Shown here: positions 28,408 through 36,476 of the stretch, in pieces
How positions within the stretch are numbered: position 1 is the stretch's first letter
How the letters are laid out: each line of letters begins with the position of its first letter
DNA from: Azospirillum lipoferum 4B
GTDB lineage: Bacteria > Pseudomonadota > Alphaproteobacteria > Azospirillales > Azospirillaceae
Direction of reading: 5' to 3'
NCBI RefSeq assembly: GCF_000283655.1
Contig: NC_016586.1
Span: 683,501-747,500, forward strand
DNA length: 64,000 nt
Made by a program: the position numbers and the translations under genes
The notes under the pieces: model-generated
The model's database searches: none
What the model was told of the DNA's origin: nothing
What the model saw: the letters and a program-made list of their open reading frames with translations, nothing else

Positions 28408-28421
28408 TTGCGGTGGCGCAA
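28408..28421. promoter_or_regulatory. Perfect Crp/Fnr-type box upstream of the DUF1858 gene
   Basis: TTGCGGTGGCGCAA is a perfect TTGCG-N4-CGCAA palindrome centred about 68 bases before the start codon. NnrR sites reported in Rhodobacter have the similar form TTGCG-N4-CACAA. Confidence 0.7.
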
Positions 28422-28482
28422 AGACCGCTCGCCGCCGGGCGGTTATGGTGGCTGCCTGTCCCCAGCGCCGGAGCATGCCGCC

Positions 28483-28710
28483 ATGGCCGTCTCATCATCC
28501 GTGGCCAAGATGAGGATCGCCGACATGACCATGGCCGAGCTGATGCGCGACCGCCCCGCGGTGGTGCCGGTCCTGCTTCGCCGCGGCCTCGCCTGTCCCG
28601 GCTGCGCCATGGCGCCTTTCATGACCGTGCGGGAGGCGGCCGAAGCCTATGGGCTGGAGCTCGACGCCCTGCTGGACGATCTTGCCGCCGCCCAGTTGTC
28701 GGCCGGCTGA
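28483..28710 (+). CDS. DUF1858 small redox-type protein
   Basis: This 75-residue protein contains the DUF1858 fold (about 10-70) with its Cys-Pro-Gly-Cys pair in RRGLACPGCAMAPF. DUF1858 domains occur with hybrid cluster proteins and other nitrosative-stress proteins and are thought to act as redox disulfide or metal-handling modules. GGAG lies 9 bases upstream of the ATG. The NnrR-type box in front and the flanking nnrS and DUF2249 genes support an NO-stress role. Confidence 0.82.
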   Translation: MAVSSSVAKMRIADMTMAELMRDRPAVVPVLLRRGLACPGCAMAPFMTVREAAEAYGLELDALLDDLAAAQLSAG

Positions 28711-28731
28711 TCCTGCCACCCTCTCCGGCAT

Positions 28732-28745
28732 TTGTGCTGGAGCAA
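28732..28745. promoter_or_regulatory. Crp/Fnr-type box upstream of the DUF2249 gene
   Basis: TTGTGCTGGAGCAA keeps the TTG-N8-CAA frame with imperfect inner bases, centred about 80 bases before the start codon. Confidence 0.5.
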
Positions 28746-28817
28746 AGAAGGCAACGGCGATCCGGGTTACAGCGGTGCATGGCGATCCTGCCGCTCCCCA
28801 CAGCCAGACGGACGACG

Positions 28818-29327
28818 ATGCCGACCACCAACCATGCAACGCGGGCCGAACCGGTCCTCGACCTCCGCGCCATTCCGCCCTACCAGCGCCACCAGCTGAT
28901 CTTCCAGTCGGTGCAGGATCTGACGCCCGGCGACGGCTTCTCGCTGGTCAACGACCATGACCCGCGCCCGCTGCACCACCAGCTTCTCAGCCTGTTCGGA
29001 GCCGGTTTCTCCTGGGAATACCTGCAGCAGGGTCCCGAGGTCTGGCAGGTCCGCATCGCCCGTCCCGAAGGGGCGTCGGCGACCAGCCTGCGCGTGCGCA
29101 TCTACCGCAACGGCGACGTGGCTGTCGCGGCCGACGACGCGCGGCTGGGGCCGGACGGCAGCGGCGGTTCGGTCTGCGAGGTGACGGATTGCCCGCCGGG
29201 CACGCTGACGGCCGACGTTCTGTCGCTGCTGCAGGGCGTCATCCCGCCGGCCGGCGTGGTCAGCATCGCCTATGAACGGCTGCTGGCGCGGCGCAACGGC
29301 TCCTGCTGCGGCGGCATGTGCGGGTGA
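28818..29327 (+). CDS. DUF2249-domain protein
   Basis: The 169-residue protein starts with a DUF2249 domain (about 12-80) with LDLRAIPPYQRHQLIFQSVQ and the typical GDGFSLVNDHDPRPLHHQL segment, followed by FSWEYLQQGPEVWQVRI. A second part of about 80 residues ends in SCCGGMCG, a cysteine-rich tail that may bind metal. DUF2249 genes often accompany denitrification and NO-response genes. The upstream box and neighbours place it in that response; its chemistry is unknown. Confidence 0.8.
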   Translation: MPTTNHATRAEPVLDLRAIPPYQRHQLIFQSVQDLTPGDGFSLVNDHDPRPLHHQLLSLFGAGFSWEYLQQGPEVWQVRIARPEGASATSLRVRIYRNGDVAVAADDARLGPDGSGGSVCEVTDCPPGTLTADVLSLLQGVIPPAGVVSIAYERLLARRNGSCCGGMCG

Positions 29328-29442
29328 GGACAACGCCGCGGGGCGGCCGTTCCCGGTTTCGGAATGGCTGCCGCCCGTTCCGGCCGGCAACCAATCCGGC
29401 CCTGCCCGGTTCTGTGTGTGACGCCCGACCAAGGAGACACGC

Positions 29443-30345
29443 ATGGACCGGAGTGACGACACCGTATCGCCGCAGGACCCGCGGTACAAATATCCCCAGC
29501 CGCCCTTCAAGGGCCAGTCGCAGCCCTGGCCGGGGCTGGCCCGCGACATGGACCCGCCGCCGGACCATGGCGAGACCAGCTACAAGGGTTCCGGCCGGCT
29601 GGCGGGGCGGAAGGCGCTGATCACCGGCGGCGATTCCGGGATGGGACGCGCCGCCGCCATCGCCTATGCCCGCGAGGGGGCCGACGTCGCCATCAACTAT
29701 TTCCCGACCGAGGAGCCGGACGCCCGCGAGGTCGTCGCGCTGATCGAGGCGGCGGGCCGCAAGGCCGTCGCCATTCCCGGCGACCTGCGCGACGAGGCGT
29801 TCTGCCGGCAGATGGTGGCGGATGCCGTCGCCGGGCTCGGCGGGCTCGACATCCTTGTGTGCAACGCCGCGCGGCAGCAGGCCTGCCCATCCATCCTCGA
29901 CCTGACCAGCGAGGAATTCGACGCGACGATGAAGACCAACATCTACGCGCCGTTCTGGACCATCAAGGCGGCGCTGCCGCATCTGAAGCCCGGCTCGGTC
30001 ATCATCGGCACCACGTCGGAACAGTCCTACGATCCGACGCCGGAACTGTACCACTATGCCCAGACCAAGGCGGCGACGATGAACTACGTCAAGTCGCTGG
30101 CGAAGCAGTTCGCCTCGAAGGGCATCCGCGTCAACGGCGTGGCCCCCGGCCCGATCTGGACCCCGCTGCAGGTCAGCGGCGGCGCCACCCAGGAGAAGCT
30201 GAAGCAGTTCGGCGGCCAGACTCCGCTGGGCCGTCCCGGCCAGCCGGCCGAGCTTGCCGGCATCTATGTCCAGCTCGCGGCGGAGGACGGCAGCTATACC
30301 ACAGGCCACATCTATGGTGCCGCCGGCGGCAGCGGACAGCCGTAA
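29443..30345 (+). CDS. Short-chain dehydrogenase/reductase
   Basis: This 300-residue oxidoreductase has an N-terminal extension (1-55, YPQPPFKGQSQPWPG) typical of YghA-like SDRs. A Rossmann fold follows with cofactor motif TGGDSGMGRA, then NAARQQ and catalytic Ser / Tyr-x3-Lys in TTSEQSYDPTPELYHYAQTK. The C-terminus GGSGQP matches the group. AAGGAG lies 6 bases before the ATG. Substrate is unknown; relatives are stress-induced aldehyde or alcohol reductases. Confidence 0.88.
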   Translation: MDRSDDTVSPQDPRYKYPQPPFKGQSQPWPGLARDMDPPPDHGETSYKGSGRLAGRKALITGGDSGMGRAAAIAYAREGADVAINYFPTEEPDAREVVALIEAAGRKAVAIPGDLRDEAFCRQMVADAVAGLGGLDILVCNAARQQACPSILDLTSEEFDATMKTNIYAPFWTIKAALPHLKPGSVIIGTTSEQSYDPTPELYHYAQTKAATMNYVKSLAKQFASKGIRVNGVAPGPIWTPLQVSGGATQEKLKQFGGQTPLGRPGQPAELAGIYVQLAAEDGSYTTGHIYGAAGGSGQP

Positions 30346-30371
30346 GGGCACCGGCGGCCGAACCCGTCCTG

Positions 30372-30660
30372 CCATCACCCCATGATGTCCTCGCCAAGCC
30401 TTCCGCCCGGTCTCGGCGATCGCCTGGATGTAGCGGTCGCGGCCGTCTCGCTGAGCATGGCATCGGCCCGGGGCGGCACGACCACGTGCCGCTCTGCGCA
30501 TCCACGCCGAGGTGCAGCTTCTTCCACGAGCGCCGTTTCCGGGTTCCGTGCTTTTCGATCAACCGCTCGCCCGGTCCGCACAGCGAGCGGCGTTCGCTTT
30601 GTGCGGCATCGCGGGAAATCCAGCTGACGAAGTACGGCGCCCCGACCTACTCCACCAGAT
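30372..30660 (-). pseudogene. IS5-family transposase remnant
   Basis: On the minus strand, SLCGPGERLIEKHGTRKRRS and then WKKLHLGVDAQSG match the core of IS5-group transposases. The match resumes in another frame with VVPPRADAMLSETAATA and then, shifted again, RDRYIQAIAETGRKAWRG. Frame changes and internal deletion make it inactive. No inverted ends were identified. The rest of the 460-base gap between the SDR and the ABC permease (30346-30806) holds nothing else I recognise. Confidence 0.7.
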
Positions 30661-30806
30661 CCATCCGTGCAACACCGCGCCGATGGAGAACAGGCTGCAA
30701 GCCTACCTTGGCCCTTCCCTTCCCCCTTCCGCCGGGGTGACCTCCCTGCCGATGGAGCGAAGCGGCACCGGGCAAGCGCCCCGGCAAGCCCCACCTTATC
30801 GGTGCG

Positions 30807-31853
30807 CTATGCGTCCATCATCATGCGGTAGCGGATCTGATCGAAGATCACCGCGAGAATCAGCAGCCCGCCCAGCAGCACCATCTGCAGATAGGATCCG
30901 ACCTGCGCCAGATTCATGCCGTTCTGGACCAGCACGATGAAAACGGCGCCCAGCACCACGGTCTCCACCCGGCCGATGCCGCCGCGGAGCGACACGCCGG
31001 CGATCACGCAGGCGGCGATGGACTCCAGGGCGAGCGTTCCGCCCAGATTGGCCTCTCCCGATTCCACCCGGGCCGTCAGCAACAGGCCCGTCAGCGCCGC
31101 GATCAGGGCGCACAGGACATAGGCGACGATCAGCGTGCGCCCGGTGTCGATGGCCGACAGTCTGGCGGCTTTCATGTTGCCGCCGACGGCATAGAGATGG
31201 GCGCCGATCCGGGTGCGCGTCATGACGACCCAGGCGACCGCGACCGCCACGGCGGCGACCAGCACCGGTACCGGAATGCCCAGCCAGCGACCGAAGCCGA
31301 ACAGCTCGGCGAACTCAACCGGCAGGCCGGACACCGGGATGCCGCCGGTCAGGAACAGCGATCCGCCCGCCGCCACGGAACTGACGCCCAGCGTCATGAT
31401 GAAGGGCGAGACGCCGAACAGCGCGACGCCGGCGCCATTGGCCAGCCCAACCAGGGCCGCCACCGCGAATCCGGCCAGCGCGCCCAGCGCGATCGCCAGG
31501 GCCGGGGAATCCGGGAACATCGTGCCCAGTGCCGCCATCGCCAACGCCGACACCACCGAGGTGAGGGCGACGGTCGCCCCGACCGCGAGATCGAACCCGC
31601 CGGTGATCAGCACCGTCATCTGCCCCAGCGACACCAGCACCAGATAGACCGACTGGCGCATCACATTGACGAGATTGTCCGCGGTCAGGAAACGGTCGGA
31701 GGCGAGCGTGAACACGATCAGCGCCGCCGCCAGGAAGAAGGGCAGCACGCCCAGGCGGATGAACAGCGCCCGCCCGGCCGCGCGCAGCCGGACGGTGGTG
31801 GAGGCCGGGGCGGTGCCGGAGGACGGCGATGCGGCGGAGGAGGTGGCGCTCAT
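30807..31853 (-). CDS. Ribose-type ABC transporter permease
   Basis: This 348-residue inner-membrane protein has about nine hydrophobic segments and the carbohydrate-uptake-2 motifs VLITGGFDLAVGATVALTSV and YAVGGNMKAARLSAIDTGR. It forms the channel for the importer whose ATPase and binding protein are encoded just upstream. Its ATG overlaps the ATPase stop (ATGA). It is the last gene of the eight-gene operon starting with pxpA. The substrate is not a known sugar; context suggests a lactam or cyclic amide. Confidence 0.88.
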   Translation of the reverse strand: MSATSSAASPSSGTAPASTTVRLRAAGRALFIRLGVLPFFLAAALIVFTLASDRFLTADNLVNVMRQSVYLVLVSLGQMTVLITGGFDLAVGATVALTSVVSALAMAALGTMFPDSPALAIALGALAGFAVAALVGLANGAGVALFGVSPFIMTLGVSSVAAGGSLFLTGGIPVSGLPVEFAELFGFGRWLGIPVPVLVAAVAVAVAWVVMTRTRIGAHLYAVGGNMKAARLSAIDTGRTLIVAYVLCALIAALTGLLLTARVESGEANLGGTLALESIAACVIAGVSLRGGIGRVETVVLGAVFIVLVQNGMNLAQVGSYLQMVLLGGLLILAVIFDQIRYRMMMDA

Positions 31854-33397
31854 GCGGGCAGTCTCGCTTCCTGGTCGATGGTGGGGACCGACGGGATGGC
31901 AGCCGACGGAACGGGATCGAAGAAGTGGGAAAGGATGGCCGCCTCGCTGATGGCGTCGCCTTCCAGTTCGGCGGCGATGCGGCCATGGGCGAAGACCAGC
32001 AGGCGATGGGCGAGGTTCATCGCCTCCGGCAGGTCGGAGGAAATGACGACCACCGCCTTTCCGGCCTCGGCCAGCTCGCGGATCAGGCGGTAGATGGCGG
32101 CCCGCGCGCCCATGTCGACGCCGACGGTCGGCTCGTCGAAGATGTAGAGGTCGTAATCGCGGCCGAGCGCACGGCCGAACAGCGCCTTCTGCTGGTTGCC
32201 GCCCGACAGCTTGCCGACGGCCCGGCCGCGATAGGCGGCCGGCAGCTCGACCCGTTCGGCGGTCGCCTCGCACCGCTTGCGGATGCGCCGCCAGGGCAGC
32301 AGGCCGAAGCGGCCCGGCGTGCCGGCCAGCTCCCCCTGGGCCAGATTGTCCCGCGTGCTGAAGGCCAGCTGCAACCCTTCGGTCTTGCGGTCGGGCGGCA
32401 CATAGCAAAGGCCCGCCCGCATCAGCTCGCGGGTCGCGGCACCGGTGAGGTCGCGCCCCCGGACGGTCACCCGCCCCGCCTGGATCTGCAGCAGCCCCAT
32501 CAGCGCCCGGAAGCTGCGCGACTTGCCGGAACCGACGAGGCCGGCGATGCCCAGCACCTCGCCCGCGCGGACCTCCAGATCGACGCCATGGACACCCCAG
32601 GCGCGCAACCCCTCCGCCCGCAGCAGGACCGGGCCGGGGCTGCGGGCGATGGTTGGGTAGATCTCGCCGATGGCGCGGCCGGCCATCATTTCGATCAGGG
32701 CCGCCTCGCTGGTGTCTGCCATCGCCACGGTGCCGATCCGCCGTCCGTCGCGCAGGACGGTGACGCGGTCGGCGATGCGGGCGAATTCCTGCATCCGGTG
32801 CGAGATGTAGACGATGCCGACGCCGCGCGCCTTCATGCGCGCGATCACCGCGAACAGATGGTCGACCTCGCGGTCGGTCAGCGACGCCGTCGGCTCGTCG
32901 AGGATCAGGATGCCGACCTCGCCGTGCAGGGCCTTGGCGATCTCCACCATCTGCTGTTCGGCGCGGCTCAGCGTGGCGACCAGCCGTTTCGGATCGATGG
33001 CGAAATCGAGATCGGCAAAGAGTGCGGCGGCCTTGCGCCGCATCGCCCGGCGGTCGAGAAAGGGGCCGCTCATCGGCTCGTCGCCCAGGAACAGGTTCTC
33101 CGCCACCGTCAGGGTCGGGACCAGCGAGAATTCCTGGAAGACGGCGGAGATGCCGGCGGCGCGGGCATCGGCGACGCCGGTGAAGCGGATATGCCGGCCG
33201 CGCAGCAGAATCTCGCCCTCGCTGGGGGTGGAGACCCCGGCCAGCAGCGAGATCAGGGTCGATTTGCCGGCGCCGTTCTCCCCGAACAGCACATGCACCT
33301 CGCCGGGGCGCAGGTCGAAATCGACGCGGTCGAGCGCGGTGACGCCGGGATAGCGCTTGGTCAGGGCGACGGTCCGGATCAGGACGGGAGGGGACAT
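31850..33397 (-). CDS. Ribose-type ABC transporter ATPase, two ABC domains
   Basis: The 515-residue protein has two ABC domains. The first has Walker A GENGAGKST (39-47), a degenerate signature LSRAEQQMVEIAKAL and Walker B ILILDEPTASL. The second has a changed Walker A (GLVGSGKSR), signature KLSGGNQQKALFGRAL and FDEPTVGVDMGA. This is the usual form for RbsA/MglA-type ATPases. GGAG lies 7 bases before the ATG at 33397. It works with the permease at 30807 and the TorT-like binding protein. Confidence 0.9.
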   Translation of the reverse strand: MSPPVLIRTVALTKRYPGVTALDRVDFDLRPGEVHVLFGENGAGKSTLISLLAGVSTPSEGEILLRGRHIRFTGVADARAAGISAVFQEFSLVPTLTVAENLFLGDEPMSGPFLDRRAMRRKAAALFADLDFAIDPKRLVATLSRAEQQMVEIAKALHGEVGILILDEPTASLTDREVDHLFAVIARMKARGVGIVYISHRMQEFARIADRVTVLRDGRRIGTVAMADTSEAALIEMMAGRAIGEIYPTIARSPGPVLLRAEGLRAWGVHGVDLEVRAGEVLGIAGLVGSGKSRSFRALMGLLQIQAGRVTVRGRDLTGAATRELMRAGLCYVPPDRKTEGLQLAFSTRDNLAQGELAGTPGRFGLLPWRRIRKRCEATAERVELPAAYRGRAVGKLSGGNQQKALFGRALGRDYDLYIFDEPTVGVDMGARAAIYRLIRELAEAGKAVVVISSDLPEAMNLAHRLLVFAHGRIAAELEGDAISEAAILSHFFDPVPSAAIPSVPTIDQEARLPA

Positions 33398-33461
33398 GCA
33401 CACACTCCGGATGGCCCCCGCCGCCGGCCCCATCGGGAAGCCGGCGGCGGAGGAAACAGCC

Positions 33462-34541
33462 TCACTTCACGCTGAAGACCGGGGAGAAATTGTCCGGCGG
33501 CAGGATGGTGTCGCGCGGCACGCTGCCGACATTGGCCTTGTCGACGACGAAGATCTTCGGGCCGACATGGCGGACCAGATCGGTCTTCTCCAGCGCCCGC
33601 ACCGCCTGATCGATGGCGATGCGGCCCTGGATGACCATGGAATCGGCCGGCGCCGCCTGGATGAAGCCGCGCTTGATGCCCTGATAGACGCCGGGCGTCA
33701 TGTAGAAGGCGATCAGCCCGACCTTGTCGGTCAGCCCGCGCTCGCGCAGCAGGCCCTGCGCCGCCTCGGCGGTCACCGCGGTGCCGGCGATGTACTTGAT
33801 GTCGGGCGTGGCCTGCAGCGCATCCTCGACCAGCCGCAACTGCGCCTCCTTGCCGGTGTCACCGTAGCGCGGTTCCAGTACCTGCACGGCGGAGCCGGCC
33901 ACCGCCTCCATGAAGCCCTTGTTGGCGGCCTCGACCCAGCCGGCGCCGGCCGGGCCGGGGAACCAGCCGACCTTCACCGGCGGGCTGCCGGCGGGATGCT
34001 TCGCGGCGAGATAGCGGCCGGCCTCCGCCCCCATGGTGTGGAAGGACACCAGGGACTTGGCGGTCAGCGCCGGGGAGGAGATGCCGTTGATGACGTCGAT
34101 CACCGGGATGTTCTTCTTCGCCAGCTCCGCCACCAGATTGTTCAGCCCGTCGAAGCTGATGGCGCCGATCACCACGGCATTGGCGCCGCGGGCGACGCAA
34201 TCCTCGATCTGGCTGATCTGCTTGTTCAGCTCGGTGTAGCCGCCCGCCTCCACCACGGTGACCTTCACCCCCAGCCGCCTGGCTTCCTCCACCACGCCGT
34301 AATCGACGCCGAGCCAGTAGGCGTCCTTCATGTGGGGGAAGGACACGCAGATGTCCCACTTCTTCGCCGCCTTGGGCAGCGGGCTGTAGGAGATGTCCTT
34401 CGGCTTGCCGTCGGCGGAAAAGGCGGGTGTCACCTCCACCGCCGGATAGGGGAACCACTCGGCGGCGGACGCCGGGCCGGCGGCGGCGATGCTGCTTCCA
34501 AGAACTGTGGCGGCGACAAGAGCGCGAGCGAAAGCGTTCAT
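33462..34541 (-). CDS. TorT-like periplasmic binding protein of an ABC importer
   Basis: This 359-residue protein has a signal peptide (about 1-27, ending ASAAE) and a type I periplasmic binding fold. The stretch SYSPLPKAAKKWDICVSFPH, followed by MKDAYWLGVDYGVVEEARRL, resembles TorT, the TMAO-sensing binding protein. No torS, torR or torA is present; it sits in an operon with an ABC permease and ATPase. So it most likely delivers a small molecule for uptake rather than sensing TMAO. GGAG lies 9 bases before the ATG chosen. Confidence 0.82.
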   Translation of the reverse strand: MNAFARALVAATVLGSSIAAAGPASAAEWFPYPAVEVTPAFSADGKPKDISYSPLPKAAKKWDICVSFPHMKDAYWLGVDYGVVEEARRLGVKVTVVEAGGYTELNKQISQIEDCVARGANAVVIGAISFDGLNNLVAELAKKNIPVIDVINGISSPALTAKSLVSFHTMGAEAGRYLAAKHPAGSPPVKVGWFPGPAGAGWVEAANKGFMEAVAGSAVQVLEPRYGDTGKEAQLRLVEDALQATPDIKYIAGTAVTAEAAQGLLRERGLTDKVGLIAFYMTPGVYQGIKRGFIQAAPADSMVIQGRIAIDQAVRALEKTDLVRHVGPKIFVVDKANVGSVPRDTILPPDNFSPVFSVK

Positions 34542-34630
34542 GCGGGTGGTCTCCACGGCATGGGATTGGACGGATTGAGGATGTTCAAAAAAGGAGGGAG
34601 GCGGCGGACGGGGGGCCGCCTCCCGTCCGG

Positions 34631-35602
34631 TCAGGCCAGGGCTTCGCGCAGGCGGGCCAGGCGACCGGCTTCCTCGGCGCGGGCAGCCAGCGCCTGATCC
34701 ATGTCGACCTTGACGAAACGGACGCCGGTGTGGGGCTGCATCTGGCCGATCAGGTCCATGTCGGCGGAGATCACCGCGCCCAGCGTGAAATAGCCGCCGC
34801 CCGAGACGGCGTCGCGGTGCAGGACGATGGGCTCGGTTCCGCCCGGCACCTGGATCGAGCCGTAGGGGTAGCAGGCATCGACGATGTTGGACGGGTTGGA
34901 GCCGGCGCCGAAGGGCTGTTCGCGCGGCTCGAAGGTGAAGGGGCGGCCGCCGCGGAACCGGTAGCCCATGCGGTCGGCCTCCGGCGCCACCTTCCAGCTG
35001 TCCTCGAAGAAGTTGCGCCCGGCCTCCTCGGTGATGAGGCGCCAGTAGAGGCCGGGCAGAACGCGCAGCTCGGCGCTCTTGCCCACCGTGCGACGCAGGG
35101 CGTCGGGCACCTCGGTGCCGTGGCGCAGCGCCCCCGGCTTGCCCAGCGGCACCATGTCGCCCGCCGCCAGCGCCCGGCCGTGATAGCCGCCGAGCGCGCC
35201 GATGATGTAGGTGGAACGGCTGCCCAGCGCCGGCGGCGTGTCGATGCCGCCGGAGATCGCGATATAGGCCCGTGCGCCGCCTTTCAGATAGTCGAAGGAC
35301 AGCACCTGTCCGGCGCGCACCGGGAAGGCGGTCCAGGCCGGATGCGGTTCGCCGTCGACGCGGGCCGGCAGGTCGGCGCCGGTGACGGCGACGGTGGCGT
35401 CCACCTCGAACTCCAGCTGCGGCCCCATGAAGACCGCCTCCAGCGCCGCCGCCCCTTCCGGATTGCCGACCAGCAGGTTGGCGGCGCGCAGCGCGTAGCG
35501 GTCCATCGCCCCCGACATCGGGATGCCGAGATGGAAATAGCCGGGCCGGCCGAGATCCTGGACGGTGGTCAGCAGGCCGGGGTTGAGAACCTTAAACGCC
35601 AT
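34631..35602 (-). CDS. pxpC: Carboxyltransferase-type subunit PxpC (KipA/UrtA-like)
   Basis: This 323-residue protein belongs to the biotin-dependent carboxyltransferase KipA family: VLNPGLLTTVQDLGRPGYFH, GIPMSGAMDRYALRAANLLV and YIAISGGIDTPPALGSRSTY. With PxpA and PxpB it forms the bacterial 5-oxoprolinase, which opens 5-oxoproline to glutamate using ATP. Its start overlaps the pxpB stop by 11 bases and GGAG precedes the ATG. The same domains form the carboxyltransferase part of urea carboxylase, relevant because biotin carboxylase and carrier genes are in this operon. Confidence 0.88.
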   Translation of the reverse strand: MAFKVLNPGLLTTVQDLGRPGYFHLGIPMSGAMDRYALRAANLLVGNPEGAAALEAVFMGPQLEFEVDATVAVTGADLPARVDGEPHPAWTAFPVRAGQVLSFDYLKGGARAYIAISGGIDTPPALGSRSTYIIGALGGYHGRALAAGDMVPLGKPGALRHGTEVPDALRRTVGKSAELRVLPGLYWRLITEEAGRNFFEDSWKVAPEADRMGYRFRGGRPFTFEPREQPFGAGSNPSNIVDACYPYGSIQVPGGTEPIVLHRDAVSGGGYFTLGAVISADMDLIGQMQPHTGVRFVKVDMDQALAARAEEAGRLARLREALA

Positions 35603-36467
35603 GGAGGGTCTCCATCAGCCGCTGGTTGGTGCCGTCGATGTCCGCGTTGAAGCTGTCCAGATCGAAGGTGACCTTGCGGATGCGCGGTTCGTAGCGGTTG
35701 GCCGCGACGTCGGCGGTGATGGCGTCGTATTCCTCGCGGTCGATCGGCTTCCATTTCACGATGTCGCCGGGCCGGAAGAACACCATGAACTCGCGCAGGT
35801 AGGAGACCTTCTGGGTCGGGTCGTAGATCGGCATCGGCGTGATGCCGAACATCTGGTAGCCGCCGGCGCCGCGCACCGAATAGACGCAGCCGAAGCAGCC
35901 GCCATGGCCGATGGTATGCTTGGGCGTGTCGGTGCGCGGGCGCAGATATTTCGGCACCTGGATTTGCCGCGACCGCTCGACCAGCTGGTAGAGGAAGGGC
36001 AGGCCGGCGACGAACCCCACCATCGACACGAACCAGGGCGAGGCATGGTGGGCGTGGATGAACTGCTCCACCGTGTCGTAGCCGTTCATCCGGGCGGCGT
36101 ATTCCAGATCGGTGCTCTGCGGATCCTGGTGCCGCTCGCGGAAGCGCATCAGCGTTTCGGTGGTCCAGGGATCGCGGTAGAAGACCGGCACCTCGACGAT
36201 GCGGGTCTCCAGCCGCTTCTCCGCCTTGTCCGCCGCCTGTTCCAGCGCGCGCAGCCGGCCCATCAGCTCGTCCGGGGCGATGCGGTCGGGGTCGAACTTG
36301 ATCTGGAAGCTGCCGTTGGCCGGGCAGATCTCGGTGATGCCGTCGATGTGCGCGGCCCGGACCGCATTGGTGATCGACATGCTCTTGAAGAAGGCTTCGA
36401 GCGACATCTCCTCGTCCATTTCGACGAAGATGTGCTCGTCGCCACCGTAGGAATAGCGGGTCTGCAT
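35592..36467 (-). CDS. pxpB: Carboxyltransferase-type subunit PxpB (KipI-like)
   Basis: The 291-residue protein carries the KipI/carboxyltransferase subdomain 1 in its C-terminal two thirds (FVAGLPFLYQL, GHGGCFGCVYSVRGAGGYQM, FGITPMPIYDP). The first 90 residues are an N-terminal domain with ICPANGSFQIKFDPDRI, as in PxpB and urea carboxylase. It pairs with PxpC. AGGAG precedes the ATG, and pxpB starts 9 bases after accC. Confidence 0.87.
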   Translation of the reverse strand: MQTRYSYGGDEHIFVEMDEEMSLEAFFKSMSITNAVRAAHIDGITEICPANGSFQIKFDPDRIAPDELMGRLRALEQAADKAEKRLETRIVEVPVFYRDPWTTETLMRFRERHQDPQSTDLEYAARMNGYDTVEQFIHAHHASPWFVSMVGFVAGLPFLYQLVERSRQIQVPKYLRPRTDTPKHTIGHGGCFGCVYSVRGAGGYQMFGITPMPIYDPTQKVSYLREFMVFFRPGDIVKWKPIDREEYDAITADVAANRYEPRIRKVTFDLDSFNADIDGTNQRLMETLHGV

Positions 36468-36476
36468 CCGGTGCTC

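Noticed and set aside
29260-30501. Long minus-strand frame opposite the SDR gene
   Set aside because: Only its first part, from 30372 on, carries transposase-like residues; the rest is the antisense of the SDR and DUF2249 region.
33462-34541. TMAO-sensing TorT function
   Set aside because: No TorS/TorR or TMAO reductase genes are present and the gene is inside an ABC importer operon; only the fold is TorT-like.
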